A stretch of DNA of 64,000 bases from Rhizorhabdus wittichii RW1 (GTDB lineage Bacteria > Pseudomonadota > Alphaproteobacteria > Sphingomonadales > Sphingomonadaceae): the NCBI GenBank assembly GCA_000016765.1, contig CP000699.1, positions 2,604,001 through 2,668,000 on the forward strand. The letters are read 5' to 3'. Positions 1 through 10,430 of the stretch are shown here, one piece after another; positions within the stretch are counted from its first letter, which is position 1, and each line of letters starts with the position of its first letter. Under the pieces are notes generated by a model. It was not told where the DNA came from, did not search any database, and was given only the letters and a program-made list of their open reading frames with translations. A program made the translations under genes and the position numbers.

Positions 1-1152
1 CGTGCGCCCGCCCGAGACGTTGAGCGAGCCGAAGCTGTGATCACCGTTGCCGATCGTGACCACGCTGCCATTGTTGAAATCGAACAGGCCGGTGACGGTG
101 ACGTCGCCATTGCCGATCGTCATGCCGGTCCCGCCCATGCTGACCGACCGTGCCTTCAGGGTCAGCGGCCCCTCGAACACCGCGGTGATGCCGCCGGACA
201 TGACGATGTCGCGCAGGTCGTAGGACTTGGCCGGGAAGGTGTAGGTCTTGGTGCCGCTGTTCCAATAGGGCGCGACGTTCGCCGCCGGGCTGTAGTTGAG
301 GATATAATCCTCGGTCGACGCGCTGGTCTGGGTCGCCGGCGTCACCAGCGGCGTGGTGCAGCTCCGGTTGCCGTCGGCATAGTCCGGATCGCTATAGCCG
401 CTGAGCTGGTTCACCTTGCACAGCAGCCCCTTCAGCGTGCTGTCGTCCTTCATCCAGTCGGTCGCCGCACTCGCCTTGTTCTGGACGATGTCGTTTGCGG
501 TCGGCGAGGTGGTGATGCCCTTGCCCGGATTGTCGATGCCCTTGCCCGCATTGACCTGCTTGGCGGTGATGGTGGTGCCCCAGGGGACGGTCACCCCGGC
601 ATTGGTGTTCACCGCGCAGCCCGGCGAGGTGATGCTGACGCCGCCGCTGAGGGTGATGCCGTAGGTCGGCGTCGAGGACAGCGCGGCGATGCAGGGCGGC
701 GCGGTCGTCGTCGTCGCGGTGGTGGTCGCCGATCCGGTCGCCGTCACGTCATAGGCGAGCGCCGAGGAGAAGACCCGGCCGAGCGCGATCGGGACCGAGG
801 TGGTGACCGAAACCTGCACGAGCTGCTTCGAGGTCGCCGAATCGGTGACGAGCGCGACCGTCGCCGCGCTGGCGGGCAGGCCCTGCGCGACGACCACCGC
901 CTTGGCGGTCGCGGTCATCTCGCTGGGGTTGCTGTTGACATTATAGGCGAGCGCCCCGGCCAGCGCCGCCATGTCGGCGATCCGCTGGTTGGCGGTGTCG
1001 GCGGCATAGCCGCGGCTGATCTCGACCGCGAAGGCGCCCATGCCGACGAGCACGGTGAGCGACAGCGCGCCGATCACCGCGACGGCGCCGCGCGTCGCGC
1101 GCGCCAGGCCGGCGCCATGCGCCGCCATCGAGGACATCCAGGCCCGGACCAT
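1..1152 (-). CDS. TadG-like Flp/Tad pilus-associated protein (3' end beyond window)
   Basis: An open frame of 384 codons runs from an ATG at 1152 off the left edge without a stop, so the C-terminus is missing. Residues ~18-60 carry the TadE/TadG-like N-terminal pattern: a single membrane segment (about 22-43, VAVIGALSLTVLVGMGAFAV) followed by an acidic/polar helix (ISRGYAADTANQRIADMAAL). This is typical of pseudopilin-like or TadG proteins anchored in the inner membrane with a large periplasmic part. The rest is Ser/Thr/Gly/Val-rich and ends in repetitive beta-strand-like sequence (MTIGNGDVTVTG and VVTIGNGDHSFG), which suggests a beta-solenoid. An in-frame ATG at 1137 is an alternative start; neither has a convincing SD. 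Role in Tad pilus assembly is inferred from the N-terminal family only. Confidence 0.7.
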   Translation of the reverse strand, partial: MVRAWMSSMAAHGAGLARATRGAVAVIGALSLTVLVGMGAFAVEISRGYAADTANQRIADMAALAGALAYNVNSNPSEMTATAKAVVVAQGLPASAATVALVTDSATSKQLVQVSVTTSVPIALGRVFSSALAYDVTATGSATTTATTTTAPPCIAALSSTPTYGITLSGGVSITSPGCAVNTNAGVTVPWGTTITAKQVNAGKGIDNPGKGITTSPTANDIVQNKASAATDWMKDDSTLKGLLCKVNQLSGYSDPDYADGNRSCTTPLVTPATQTSASTEDYILNYSPAANVAPYWNSGTKTYTFPAKSYDLRDIVMSGGITAVFEGPLTLKARSVSMGGTGMTIGNGDVTVTGLFDFNNGSVVTIGNGDHSFGSLNVSGGRT

Positions 1153-1219
1153 CGGGCCCGTCTAGGATGGAATGCTTAATAAAGCGGTCAGGCGCGATGG
1201 TTAACGGGCGGCGGCCCGA

Positions 1220-1891
1220 TCAGTCGAGCCGCCCCTCGTGCAGCCGCACGACCCGGTCCATCCGCGCCGCCAGCCGCTCATTATGGGTCGCGACCAGCGC
1301 CGCCGACCCCTCCTGCCGCACCAGCCGCAGGAACTCGGCGAGGACGATATCGGCGGTGGCCTCGTCGAGATTGCCGGTCGGCTCGTCGGCGAGCACCAGC
1401 GCCGGCCGGTTCGCCAGCGCGCGCGCGACCGCGACCCGCTGCTGCTCGCCGCCCGAAAGCTGCGACGGGCGATGGCCGAGCCGCTGCGCGAGGCCGAGCG
1501 CGGTGAGCAGCCCCTCGGCCCGCTCGCGCGCGGGCGCGGCGTCGGCGCCGTGGATGAGCTGCGGCAGCACGACATTCTCGACCGCGGTGAAATCGGGCAG
1601 CAGATGGTGGAACTGGTAGACGAAGCCGAGCCGGTCGCGGCGCAGGCGGGTGCGCCCGGCCGAATCGAGCTTCGCGGCTTCCTCGCCGGCGATCCGGATC
1701 GATCCCTCGAACCCGCCTTCGAGCAGGCCGACCGCCTGCAGCAGGGTCGACTTGCCCGATCCCGAGGGCCCCAGCAGCGCCACGATCTCGCCCGGCGCGA
1801 TCGACAGGTCGACCTGCCGCAGCACATGGATCGCGACGTCGGCCTGGTGGAAGGTGCGGCTGAGCGCCCGTACGGCAAGGACGTCACTCAT
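1220..1891 (-). CDS. lolD: LolD, lipoprotein-releasing ABC transporter ATPase
   Basis: This 223-residue ABC ATPase powers release of outer-membrane lipoproteins from the inner membrane by the LolCDE complex. Walker A is GPSGSGKST (41-49), the Q-loop lies in VYQFHHLLP (91-99), the signature is LSGGEQQR (145-152), Walker B is ALVLADE (164-170) and an H-loop ATHN follows near 201. The FHHLLP segment is characteristic of LolD/MacB-type ATPases. The ATG overlaps the end of the permease gene by 8 bp, so the two are translationally coupled in the order proS-lolC-lolD. Confidence 0.93.
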   Translation of the reverse strand: MSDVLAVRALSRTFHQADVAIHVLRQVDLSIAPGEIVALLGPSGSGKSTLLQAVGLLEGGFEGSIRIAGEEAAKLDSAGRTRLRRDRLGFVYQFHHLLPDFTAVENVVLPQLIHGADAAPARERAEGLLTALGLAQRLGHRPSQLSGGEQQRVAVARALANRPALVLADEPTGNLDEATADIVLAEFLRLVRQEGSAALVATHNERLAARMDRVVRLHEGRLD

Positions 1892-3134
1892 AGCGCAGCA
1901 CCTCCACCGGATCGGTGCTCGCCGCCTTCCACGCCGGATAGAGCGTCGACAGGAAGCTGAAGCCCAGCGCCATGGCGATGATCGCGCCGACCTCGACCGG
2001 GTCGCTCTTGGCCGGCAGCTCGGTCAGGAAGCGGATCGACGGGTCCCACAGATTCTGGCCGGTGACGAACTGGACGAAATTGACCACCGCCTGCCGGTAG
2101 AAGAGGAAGACCGCGCCGAGCGCGATGCCCGCGCCGGTGCCGAGCACGCCGATCACCGTGCCCACCGTCATGAAGATCTTCATCAGCGCGGCGCGCGAGG
2201 CGCCCATCGTCCGCAGGATCGCGATGTCGCGCCGCTTGGCGCGGACCAACATGATCAGCGACGACAATATGTTGAACACCGCGACGAGGATGATCAGCGA
2301 CAGGACGACGAACATCGTCACCCGCTCGACCGCCAGCGCCTCGAACAGCGAACTGTTGAGCGCCCGCCAGTCGCGAATCTCCCCCTGCATCGCGATGCGC
2401 GGCTTGAGCGGCGCCAATATCTCGCCGACCCGATCGGCGTCGACCGTCTGGATCTCGATCATCCCGACCGCGTCGTCGAGCATCAGCAGCGTCTGCGCGT
2501 CCGACATCGGCATCACCACGAACGCCTTGTCATAGTCGTAGACGCCGACCTCGAAGATCGCGGCGACCTGATAGGAGACGATGCGCGGCACGGTGCCGAA
2601 CGGGGTGGTCTGCCCCTGCGGGCTGATCAGGCTGATCTGGCTGCCGAGGTCCGCGCCAAGCTGCTCGGCGAGCCGCGCGCCGATCGCGACCCGGTCGGAA
2701 CCGGGGGTCAGCGCGTCGAGCGAGCCGCGCACCACCTTGCCTTGGATCACCGGGTTGCGGCGGATGTCCTCGAGCGTCATGCCGCGCACCAGCACGCCTT
2801 CGACCCGACCGCCGAAGCTCGCCATCAGCGGCTGCTCGATCAGCGGGGTGGCCGAGACGACGCCGGGCAGCTTGCGCGCATCGGCGGCGATCCGGCGCCA
2901 GTCGCCGAGCTTGCCGTCATAGCCCTGCACCACGGCATGGCCGTTGAGCCCGACGATCTTGTCGAACAGCTCCGCGCGGAAGCCGTTCATCACGCTCATC
3001 ACCACGATCAGCGCGGCGACGCCGAGCGCGACCGCGACCAGGCTGATCGACGCGACGAGGAAGATGAACGCCTCCCCCCTGCCCGGCAGCAGGTAGCGCT
3101 TGGCGATCATCCGTTCGTAGCGGTTGAGCAGCAT
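1884..3134 (-). CDS. lolC: LolC/LolE-type lipoprotein-releasing permease
   Basis: About 416 residues, the membrane partner of LolD. One N-terminal membrane helix ([21 protein letters not shown], ~25-45) is followed by a large periplasmic domain and three C-terminal helices ([19 protein letters not shown]; a [20 protein letters not shown] segment; [19 protein letters not shown]). This is the MacB_PCD/FtsX arrangement. The ATG at 3134 ([15 protein letters not shown]) is preceded by GGGAGG at good spacing. An in-frame upstream extension to 3188 is open only because the intergenic repeat reads through, so I did not use it. Only one permease gene is present, suggesting a LolF-like single permease or a second gene elsewhere. 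Confidence 0.9.
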   Translation of the reverse strand: MLLNRYERMIAKRYLLPGRGEAFIFLVASISLVAVALGVAALIVVMSVMNGFRAELFDKIVGLNGHAVVQGYDGKLGDWRRIAADARKLPGVVSATPLIEQPLMASFGGRVEGVLVRGMTLEDIRRNPVIQGKVVRGSLDALTPGSDRVAIGARLAEQLGADLGSQISLISPQGQTTPFGTVPRIVSYQVAAIFEVGVYDYDKAFVVMPMSDAQTLLMLDDAVGMIEIQTVDADRVGEILAPLKPRIAMQGEIRDWRALNSSLFEALAVERVTMFVVLSLIILVAVFNILSSLIMLVRAKRRDIAILRTMGASRAALMKIFMTVGTVIGVLGTGAGIALGAVFLFYRQAVVNFVQFVTGQNLWDPSIRFLTELPAKSDPVEVGAIIAMALGFSFLSTLYPAWKAASTDPVEVLRYE

Positions 3135-3141
3135 CAGGCCT

Positions 3142-3164
3142 CCCTCTCCCCTCTGGGGAGAGGG
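3142..3164. repeat. Short palindromic repeat CCCTCTCC...GGAGAGGG, copy 1
   Basis: Perfect-arm hairpin CCCTCTCC/GGAGAGGG just upstream of lolC. Read on the minus strand, its end supplies the GGGAGG Shine-Dalgarno of lolC. A second copy lies at 3260-3282, so the pair brackets most of the proS-lolC spacer. This repeat type is known for spurious in-frame peptides like LTPTLSPEGRG, and such peptides occur in the overlapping open frames here. Confidence 0.7.
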
Positions 3165-3259
3165 TCGGGGTGAGGGGCGCGAGGGCAAAGCCCGAGCGTC
3201 CGGCCTCGACCGTTCGGACCGCCGGGCATCGAGCCCGCCGGCCCGATCCCCTCTCCCTT

Positions 3260-3282
3260 CCCTCTCCCCCAGGGGGAGAGGG
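3260..3282. repeat. Short palindromic repeat CCCTCTCC...GGAGAGGG, copy 2
   Basis: Second hairpin (CCCTCTCCCCC A GGGGGAGAGGG) just downstream of the proS stop. It could act as an mRNA-stabilising or processing hairpin between proS and lolC; no T-tract is present on the minus strand, so it is unlikely to be a strong terminator. Confidence 0.65.
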
Positions 3283-3297
3283 CAAGCAGCGGCAGCC

Positions 3298-4611
3298 TCA
3301 CCCGGCGATCCTCGCGATCGCGTCCTCGACCGACAGCTCGACCTTCTCGCCGGTGGCGCGGCGCTTGAGCTCGACGACGCCCTTGTCGAGGCCCTTCGGG
3401 CCGACGACGATCTGCCAGGGCAGGCCGATCAGGTCCATCGTCGCGAACTTGGCGCCGCCGCGCTCGTCGCGGTCGTCGTAGAGCGTCTCGATCCCGGCCG
3501 CTTCCAGCTTCGCGTAGAGATCGTCGGCCGCCGCGGCGCAGCGGGCGTCGTCGGCGCGCATGTTGATCAGGCCGACCGTGTAGGGGGCGACCGCGTCGGG
3601 CCAGACGATGCCGGCATCGTCGTGGCTCGCCTCGATGATCGCGCCCATCAGGCGCGACACGCCGATGCCGTAGCTGCCCATCTGCGGCGTCACCGGCTGG
3701 CCGTCGGGGCCTTGCACGGTCATCCCCATCGCCGCCGAATATTTGGTGCCGAAATAGAAGATGTGGCCGACCTCGATGCCGCGCGACTGCTTGAGGCTGT
3801 CGCCCGCCGCCGCCTCGCGCGCCGGGTCGCGCTTCTCATCGGTCGCGGCATAGTCGGCGGTCAGGCCGTCGACGAAGCCCTGCAGCGCCGCGACGTCGTC
3901 GACATCGACGTCGAGCGCGCGCTCGACCTCCCAATTGGTGTGGTAGAAGACCTCGCTCTCGCCGGTCGGCGCCAGCACGATGAACTCGTGGCTGAGGTCG
4001 CCGCCGATCGGACCGGTGTCGGCCTGCATCGGGATCGCCGACAGGCCCATCCGCCGGAAGGTGCGCAGATAGGCGACGAACATGCGGTTGTAGCTGTGGC
4101 GCGCGCCTTCGATGTCGAGGTCGAAGCTGTAGGCGTCCTTCATCAAGAACTCGCGGCCGCGCATCACGCCGAAGCGGGGGCGGACCTCGTCGCGGAACTT
4201 CCACTGGATATGGTAGAGGATGCGCGGCAGGTCGCGATAGCTGCGGGCGTTGTCGCGGAAGATCGCGGTGATCATCTCCTCGTTGGTCGGACCGAACAGC
4301 ATCTCGCGGTCGTGCCGGTCCTTGATGCGCAGCATCTCCGGCCCATAGGCGTCGTAGCGGCCCGATTCGCGCCACAGGTCGGCCGACTGCATGGTCGGCA
4401 TCAGCAGCTCGATCGCGCCGGCGCGATCCTGCTCCTCGCGGACGATCTGCTCGATCTTGCGGAGCACCCGGTGGCCGAGCGGCAGCCAGGCGTAGATGCC
4501 GGCGGCGGTCTGCCGGATCATGCCCGCGCGGAGCATCAGCTTGTGGCTGACGATCTGGGCGTCGGCGGGGGATTCCTTCATCACGGGGAGGAAATGACGG
4601 GAGAGGCGCAT
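3298..4611 (-). CDS. proS: Prolyl-tRNA synthetase, short alphaproteobacterial type
   Basis: 437-residue class II aminoacyl-tRNA synthetase charging tRNA-Pro in the cytoplasm. The N-terminus [19 protein letters not shown] and the substrate-pocket segment [19 protein letters not shown] are conserved. GPTNEE and the motif 2 region ([26 protein letters not shown], split across ~142-167) are intact, and a motif 3-like [14 protein letters not shown] follows. At ~437 residues it lacks the ~180-residue INS editing domain found in E. coli ProRS, as is usual in Alphaproteobacteria. It is the first gene of a probable proS-lolC-lolD operon. Confidence 0.96.
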   Translation of the reverse strand: MRLSRHFLPVMKESPADAQIVSHKLMLRAGMIRQTAAGIYAWLPLGHRVLRKIEQIVREEQDRAGAIELLMPTMQSADLWRESGRYDAYGPEMLRIKDRHDREMLFGPTNEEMITAIFRDNARSYRDLPRILYHIQWKFRDEVRPRFGVMRGREFLMKDAYSFDLDIEGARHSYNRMFVAYLRTFRRMGLSAIPMQADTGPIGGDLSHEFIVLAPTGESEVFYHTNWEVERALDVDVDDVAALQGFVDGLTADYAATDEKRDPAREAAAGDSLKQSRGIEVGHIFYFGTKYSAAMGMTVQGPDGQPVTPQMGSYGIGVSRLMGAIIEASHDDAGIVWPDAVAPYTVGLINMRADDARCAAAADDLYAKLEAAGIETLYDDRDERGGAKFATMDLIGLPWQIVVGPKGLDKGVVELKRRATGEKVELSVEDAIARIAG

Positions 4612-4925
4612 GAAACGGGTTACTCGCGGTAAAATCGGGCCTGCCGCTGTCTATGCGGACGCGGCACGTCGGGCAACCGCCTCGCTCTCAAAAAGCCCTT
4701 TGGTACCGATCGGTCTCTGTTGCCGAGAAAACACACTCCCCGTCTTTCGAGTCCGGACGCCTTGAAAGCCAATGACAAGGCACCGGGCCGGCTGTAGGAG
4801 AAGTGTCACGGAACATGAGCAGAAAAAACGGCCATGGTTCGGGGAAAAAGTGAGGCTCCGCCGCCATTTAAAGGGGTGGCAGGTGTAGAGCCCACTAAGG
4901 GGGTTGGCGAATATCGTCACGCGGC
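4612..4925. other. Gene-less spacer upstream of proS, lower GC, possible small RNA on plus strand
   Basis: The stretch between the proS start and the 42-codon gene at 5064 holds no convincing coding region. It is less GC-rich than its neighbours and contains the 10-bp palindrome ACCGATCGGT at 4705-4714. The plus strand ends in a perfect hairpin at 4926-4949 with no gene upstream on that strand, so a plus-strand untranslated RNA ending near 4960 is possible. No known RNA family was recognised. Confidence 0.3.
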
Positions 4926-4949
4926 GCCGGGATCGGGAACGATCCCGGC
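4926..4949 (+). terminator. Orphan intrinsic-terminator-like hairpin
   Basis: Perfect 10-bp stem GCCGGGATCG / CGATCCCGGC with a GGAA tetraloop, followed on the plus strand by GTTTGCTATTT. The opposite strand has no T-run after the stem. No plus-strand gene lies directly upstream, which is why it is notable. Confidence 0.5.
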
Positions 4950-5063
4950 GTTTGCTATTTCAGGGCCTTTCCATCGCGAACCGCCGCGCTTCGGCCCCGC
5001 CCTATCGGCGGGACGGATAGCGGACGGGACCGAGGCGTTTTCCTCGCCGAGAGGAGAATCGCC

Positions 5064-5192
5064 ATGGCCAGCCAGCCACCCCCGCCCGACGAGATACCGG
5101 GCGACGCCCCGGTCGACATCCCGGTACCATCGCCGACCGACCCCGATCCGGGGGCGCCTGCCGATCCCGTGATTCCCGACCTGCCGGGGTGA
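5064..5192 (+). CDS. Small Pro/Asp-rich peptide, unknown function
   Basis: A 42-residue frame starts at ATG 5064 with a strong SD (GAGGAGA, seven bases upstream). The sequence is almost only Pro, Asp, Ala, Val and Ile, with a repeating PxPxDPDP-like pattern and no membrane segment or Cys. Similar short proline-rich proteins are often annotated as hypothetical in sphingomonads. The SD and codon-position composition favour real translation, but there is no functional clue. It stands alone between proS and the pyrG 3' side. Confidence 0.5.
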   Translation: MASQPPPPDEIPGDAPVDIPVPSPTDPDPGAPADPVIPDLPG

Positions 5193-5236
5193 AACGGGAC
5201 TGGGCGGCTCCAGCCTTTGCCGATGACGCCTCTTTC

Positions 5237-5329
5237 CGTCATTCCCGCGAAAGCGGGAATCCACGGTCACGGGACATTTCGTCTCTCGCGGGCCGCCGTC
5301 CATGGATTCCCGCTTTCGCGGGAATGACG
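5237..5329. repeat. REP-like inverted pair (family A: TCATTCCCGCGAAAGCGGGA)
   Basis: Two 30-bp units in opposite orientation: 5237-5266 starts CGTCATTCCCGCGAAAGCGG and 5300-5329 is nearly its reverse complement. Each unit is itself a hairpin (TTCCCGC-GAAA-GCGGGAA). This is a BIME-like arrangement. It sits just after the pyrG stop. Further family A units are at 21537-21630 and 54059-54088. Confidence 0.85.
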
Positions 5330-5363
5330 ACAGGGCCGGGGACAGGCTTCAACCTGGAACGAA

Positions 5364-7010
<1,647 letters not shown>

Positions 7011-7084
7011 TTAGCCGCGCAGAGGGGCGAAGGGCAAGGTGGGGGACTCCTCGATATCGACAAAAAATTGTGGACGACCACGAA

Positions 7085-7118
7085 AAGGGTCGCGCCCCGG
7101 AACCGGGGCGCGCCTTTC
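7085..7118 (-). terminator. Intrinsic terminator of secG (possibly bidirectional)
   Basis: Perfect stem CGCGCCCCGG / CCGGGGCGCG (7091-7100 / 7103-7112). Read on the minus strand it is followed by ACCCTTTT; on the plus strand by CCTTTC. It lies 22 bp after the secG stop and before pyrG. Confidence 0.75.
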
Positions 7119-7139
7119 ATCCGCGGAAATGGGAAGATT

Positions 7140-7514
7140 TTATTGCGGCGCAGCGCCGTTCGAGGCGACGCCGCCACCCTGGGCCGCCGCCGCGGCGAGC
7201 GGATCGTCGCTGACGGGCGCCGGGGCCGGCGCGCTCGCGGGACCGGCGGTCTTGCCGACCAGCGAGGTGTCGATCGTGCTCGGCGCGCGCTCGACCGAGG
7301 CGAGCGCCGCCAGCGCGATGCTGAGCAGCACGAAGATGCCGGCGAGGATCGCGGTGGTGCGGGTCAGGAAGTCGGCCGCGCCGCGCGCGCTCATCAGCCC
7401 GCCGGGGCTGCCGCCCGAGGTCAGCCCGCCGCCTTCCGACCGCTGCACGAGGATGATCGCGACGAGCGCCGTCGCGACGATGATGTGGACCACGAGCAGG
7501 AAGGTGAAGAGCAT
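7140..7514 (-). CDS. secG: Preprotein translocase subunit SecG
   Basis: 124 residues from ATG 7514 (MLFTFLLVVHIIVATALVAI). Two membrane helices (~2-22 and ~54-74) flank the conserved loop with SEGGGL and GGLMSARGAADFLTRTTA, the SecG signature. The C-terminal Ala/Pro-rich tail is common in alphaproteobacterial SecG. It assists SecYE/SecA protein export. An open extension to 7565 lacks family support. It follows tpiA in the same direction with a ~75-bp gap, a common tpiA-secG-pyrG order in Alphaproteobacteria. Confidence 0.93.
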   Translation of the reverse strand: MLFTFLLVVHIIVATALVAIILVQRSEGGGLTSGGSPGGLMSARGAADFLTRTTAILAGIFVLLSIALAALASVERAPSTIDTSLVGKTAGPASAPAPAPVSDDPLAAAAAQGGGVASNGAAPQ

Positions 7515-7590
7515 TGCCGGCTTTCGATTTCGAATATCGGGCGCATCTAGTCGATCGGGGGCCAAGGTTCAACCTTGGCGACCCATCCGA

Positions 7591-8343
7591 TCAGACCGAA
7601 GCGGCCGCCGCGCCTTCGATGATCGGCACGAACTGCGCGGCGGTCAGGCTGGCGCCGCCGACCAGCGCGCCGTCGACGTCGGCGACCGCGAGCAGCTCGG
7701 CCGCATTGTCGGGCTTCACCGAGCCGCCGTAGAGGATGCGCACCCCCGCGCCCTCGCCGCCGAGCAGCGCGCCCAGCCTGGCGCGAATCGCCGCGTGCAT
7801 CTCGGCGACGTCGGCGGTCGACGGGGTCCGGCCGGTGCCGATCGCCCAGACCGGCTCATAGGCGACGACCAGCGTCGCGGCGGTGCCGTCGCGCGGGATC
7901 GATCCGTCGAGCTGCCCTTCGACCACCGCGACCGCGCGGCCGGCGTCGCGCTCGGCCTCGGTCTCGCCGACGCAGACGATCGCGGTCAGGCCGGCGGCGA
8001 TCGCCGCCGCCGCCTTGGCCCGGACCTCGGCATCGGTCTCGTGCTGGTCGGCGCGGCGCTCGCTATGGCCGACGATCGCCAGCCGGGCGCCCGCCTCGAC
8101 CAGCATCGCGGCGCTGACGCAGCCGGTATGGGCGCCCTTGGGCTGGGCATGGCAATCCTGCGCGCCGATCGCGAGGCCGGGCTGGCGCGCCGCCGCCGGG
8201 GCGATCAGCGTGAAGGGCGGGCAGACCGCCACGTCGACCGAAGCCTGCGCCTTCGCCGCCGCGGCGATCGCATCGAGTTCGGCGAGGCTGCCGAGCGATC
8301 CGTTCATCTTCCAGTTGCCGGCGACGAGCTTGCGCAGTCCCAT
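7591..8343 (-). CDS. tpiA: Triosephosphate isomerase
   Basis: 250 residues. It interconverts dihydroxyacetone phosphate and glyceraldehyde-3-phosphate. Substrate-binding GNWKMNG is at ~9-15, the electrophilic His is in IVGHSERR and the catalytic Glu in [11 protein letters not shown]; the phosphate-binding YGGSVKPDN and GALVGGASL follow. It is the first gene of tpiA-secG-(pyrG) on the minus strand, divergent from the foldase gene at 8480. Confidence 0.96.
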   Translation of the reverse strand: MGLRKLVAGNWKMNGSLGSLAELDAIAAAAKAQASVDVAVCPPFTLIAPAAARQPGLAIGAQDCHAQPKGAHTGCVSAAMLVEAGARLAIVGHSERRADQHETDAEVRAKAAAAIAAGLTAIVCVGETEAERDAGRAVAVVEGQLDGSIPRDGTAATLVVAYEPVWAIGTGRTPSTADVAEMHAAIRARLGALLGGEGAGVRILYGGSVKPDNAAELLAVADVDGALVGGASLTAAQFVPIIEGAAAASV

Positions 8344-8479
8344 TTCCGATCCTCTTTGGCTGTTGCGGGTCCGGCCTTAAGAGCCAATGTCGCGTCCCGC
8401 AACCATCCCCGCCATTGCGGCCACCGGCCGGCGGCCTTATGGCAGCGCAACCACTTCCCGGTTTCAGACGGAACGCCTG

Positions 8480-10417
8480 ATGATCTCCTTTTTCCGCCGC
8501 GCGCTTTCCTCCTGGATCATCCTCGGCATCCTCGCCCTGGTCCTGGTCGCCTTCATCATCACCGGCGTCGAAAGCCCCGGTTCGATCGGGGGAACGAGCA
8601 ACGGCGCCACGGTCGCGAAGATCGACGGCGGCAAGGTCAGCACCAACGACCTGCTGCGCCGCGTCCAGAACCAGTTCGACGCGCTCCGCCGCGAACGGCC
8701 CGAACTCGACCATAAGAGCTTCCTCGCCGCCGGCGGCTTCGAGGGCGTGACCAACGGGCTGATCGACGCCCGCGCGATCGACGCCTGGGGCAAGGAGCAG
8801 GGATTCGCGATCGGCAAGCGGCTGATCGACGCGCAGATCGCGGGCATGGACGCGTTTCGCGGGATCACCGGCGCCTTCGACGAGACGGTGATGCGCAACC
8901 GGCTCGCCCAGGCGCGGATCAGCGAGCGCGAGCTGCGCGCCGACATCGCCGGCGAGCTGATGCGCAACCAGATCCTGACGCCGGCCGTCGCGCTGGCGCC
9001 GACCCCGGCAAAGCTCGCCCGCCCCTATGCGACGCTGCTGCTCGAGGAGCGGATCGGCCAGGTCGGGATCATCCCGCTCGCCGCCTTCATCGATCCGCGC
9101 CAGCCGACCGAGGCCGAGATCGCCGCCGCCTACAAGGCCAACATCGCCGCCTTCACCCGGCCCGAGGCGCGCGTCCTGCGCTATGCGCTGTTCGGCGCCG
9201 AGCAGGTCGCCGCGGCAGCGGCGCCGACCGAGGCCGAGATCGCCACCTATTATCGCGAGAATGCGGACAGCTACGCGGCGCGCGAGATGCGCGGCCTGAC
9301 CCAGGTCGTCACCCCCAACGAGACGCTGGCGCGCAGCATCGCCGCCGCCGCCCGGGGCGGACAGACGCTCGCCGCCGCCGCCGCCAAGGCGGGGCTGGAG
9401 GCGTCGACGCTGACCGGCCAGAGCAAGGCCGCCTATGGCGGCTCGGCCGGCGCCGCGGTCGCCGACCAGGCCTTCGCCGCCGCCGCCGGCAGCGTCGCCG
9501 GCCCCGCCAAGGGTTCGTTCGGCTGGTATGTCGTCAAGGTCGACGCGGTGACCGCCACGCCGGGCCGCCCGCTGGCCGAGGCGAAGCCCGAGATCGCCGC
9601 GCTGCTGACCCGCCAGAAGGCGCAGGAGGCGCTGTCCGAGCTCGCCGGCAAGGTCGAGGATGCGATCGCCGACGGCGCGAGCTTCGCCGAGGTCGCCGCC
9701 AACAACAAGCTGACCGTGGTCGAGACCCCGGCGTTGCTGGCCGGCGGCCAGCCGATCGACCGGCCCGACTGGAAGGCCCCGCCCGAGCTCGGCGCGCTGC
9801 TCAAGAGCGGCTTCGCCGGATCGCCCGACGACCGGCCGACGGTCGAGACGGTGGTCGCCGACCAGCAATATGCGCTGCTCGGCGTCGCCAAGGTGATCCC
9901 GCCGACGCCGCTGCCGCTGGCGCAGGTCCGCCCGATGGTGATCCGCGACATCGTGACCAAGCGCGCCGCCGAGCGCGCCAAGGCGATCGGCGACAAGATG
10001 GTCGCGGCGATCGACCGCGGCGTGCCGCTGGCCAAGGCGATCGCCGACAGCGGCGTCGCCCTGCCCCCGGCGCGGCCCGCCCGCGCCCGCCAGATCGACA
10101 TCGCCCGCGCGCAGCAGAGCGGGGCGCAGATCCCCGAGCCGGTCCGCGCGCTGTTCGCGCTGCAGAAGGGCAAGGCGAAGCTGGTCCCGAGCGCGCAGGG
10201 CGAGGCGCTGTTCGTCACCGTCCTCGACCAGGTCGTCCCCGGCGACCTCGCCAAGGCGCCGGGCCTGGTCGGCGCGACCCAGGAAGAGCTGGCCCGCGCG
10301 TCGAAGGCCGAGCTGGGCGACCAGTTCATCCGCGCCGTCAGCCTGGACGTCGACGTCAAGCGCTACCCGGAGGCGATCGCCGCCGCGAAGCGCCAGTTCG
10401 GCTCGACCGGTCAATAG
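8480..10417 (+). CDS. PpiD/SurA-type peptidyl-prolyl isomerase, membrane-anchored
   Basis: 645 residues from ATG 8480. An N-terminal uncleaved membrane anchor (SSWIILGILALVLVAFIITG, ~9-29) is followed by a SurA_N-like chaperone segment (IDGGKVSTNDLLRRVQNQ, through ~190) and a degenerate parvulin/PpiC domain at ~270-370 (SFGWYVVKVDAV end strand), then more helical periplasmic sequence. The layout matches alphaproteobacterial PpiD-like foldases acting on newly exported proteins at the Sec translocon. An upstream in-frame ATG at 8387 lies in the tpiA-divergent promoter region and was not chosen. trpE starts 13 bp after its stop. Confidence 0.88.
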   Translation: MISFFRRALSSWIILGILALVLVAFIITGVESPGSIGGTSNGATVAKIDGGKVSTNDLLRRVQNQFDALRRERPELDHKSFLAAGGFEGVTNGLIDARAIDAWGKEQGFAIGKRLIDAQIAGMDAFRGITGAFDETVMRNRLAQARISERELRADIAGELMRNQILTPAVALAPTPAKLARPYATLLLEERIGQVGIIPLAAFIDPRQPTEAEIAAAYKANIAAFTRPEARVLRYALFGAEQVAAAAAPTEAEIATYYRENADSYAAREMRGLTQVVTPNETLARSIAAAARGGQTLAAAAAKAGLEASTLTGQSKAAYGGSAGAAVADQAFAAAAGSVAGPAKGSFGWYVVKVDAVTATPGRPLAEAKPEIAALLTRQKAQEALSELAGKVEDAIADGASFAEVAANNKLTVVETPALLAGGQPIDRPDWKAPPELGALLKSGFAGSPDDRPTVETVVADQQYALLGVAKVIPPTPLPLAQVRPMVIRDIVTKRAAERAKAIGDKMVAAIDRGVPLAKAIADSGVALPPARPARARQIDIARAQQSGAQIPEPVRALFALQKGKAKLVPSAQGEALFVTVLDQVVPGDLAKAPGLVGATQEELARASKAELGDQFIRAVSLDVDVKRYPEAIAAAKRQFGSTGQ

Positions 10418-10430
10418 GCCTGAGCGGAGG

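Noticed and set aside
3135-3285. N-terminal extension of lolC and frames with LTPTLSP-like peptides
   Set aside because: Produced by the CCCTCTCC/GGAGAGGG repeat; family alignment supports ATG 3134.
4763-4800. tmRNA-like tag start (codons for A-N-D)
   Set aside because: The frame runs A-N-D-K-A-P-G-R-L then stops; it lacks the conserved hydrophobic degradation end and tmRNA flanks.
4651-4920. 89-codon minus-strand frame upstream of proS
   Set aside because: Ser/Phe/Cys-rich composition, no SD, no recognisable domain; unlike neighbouring genes.
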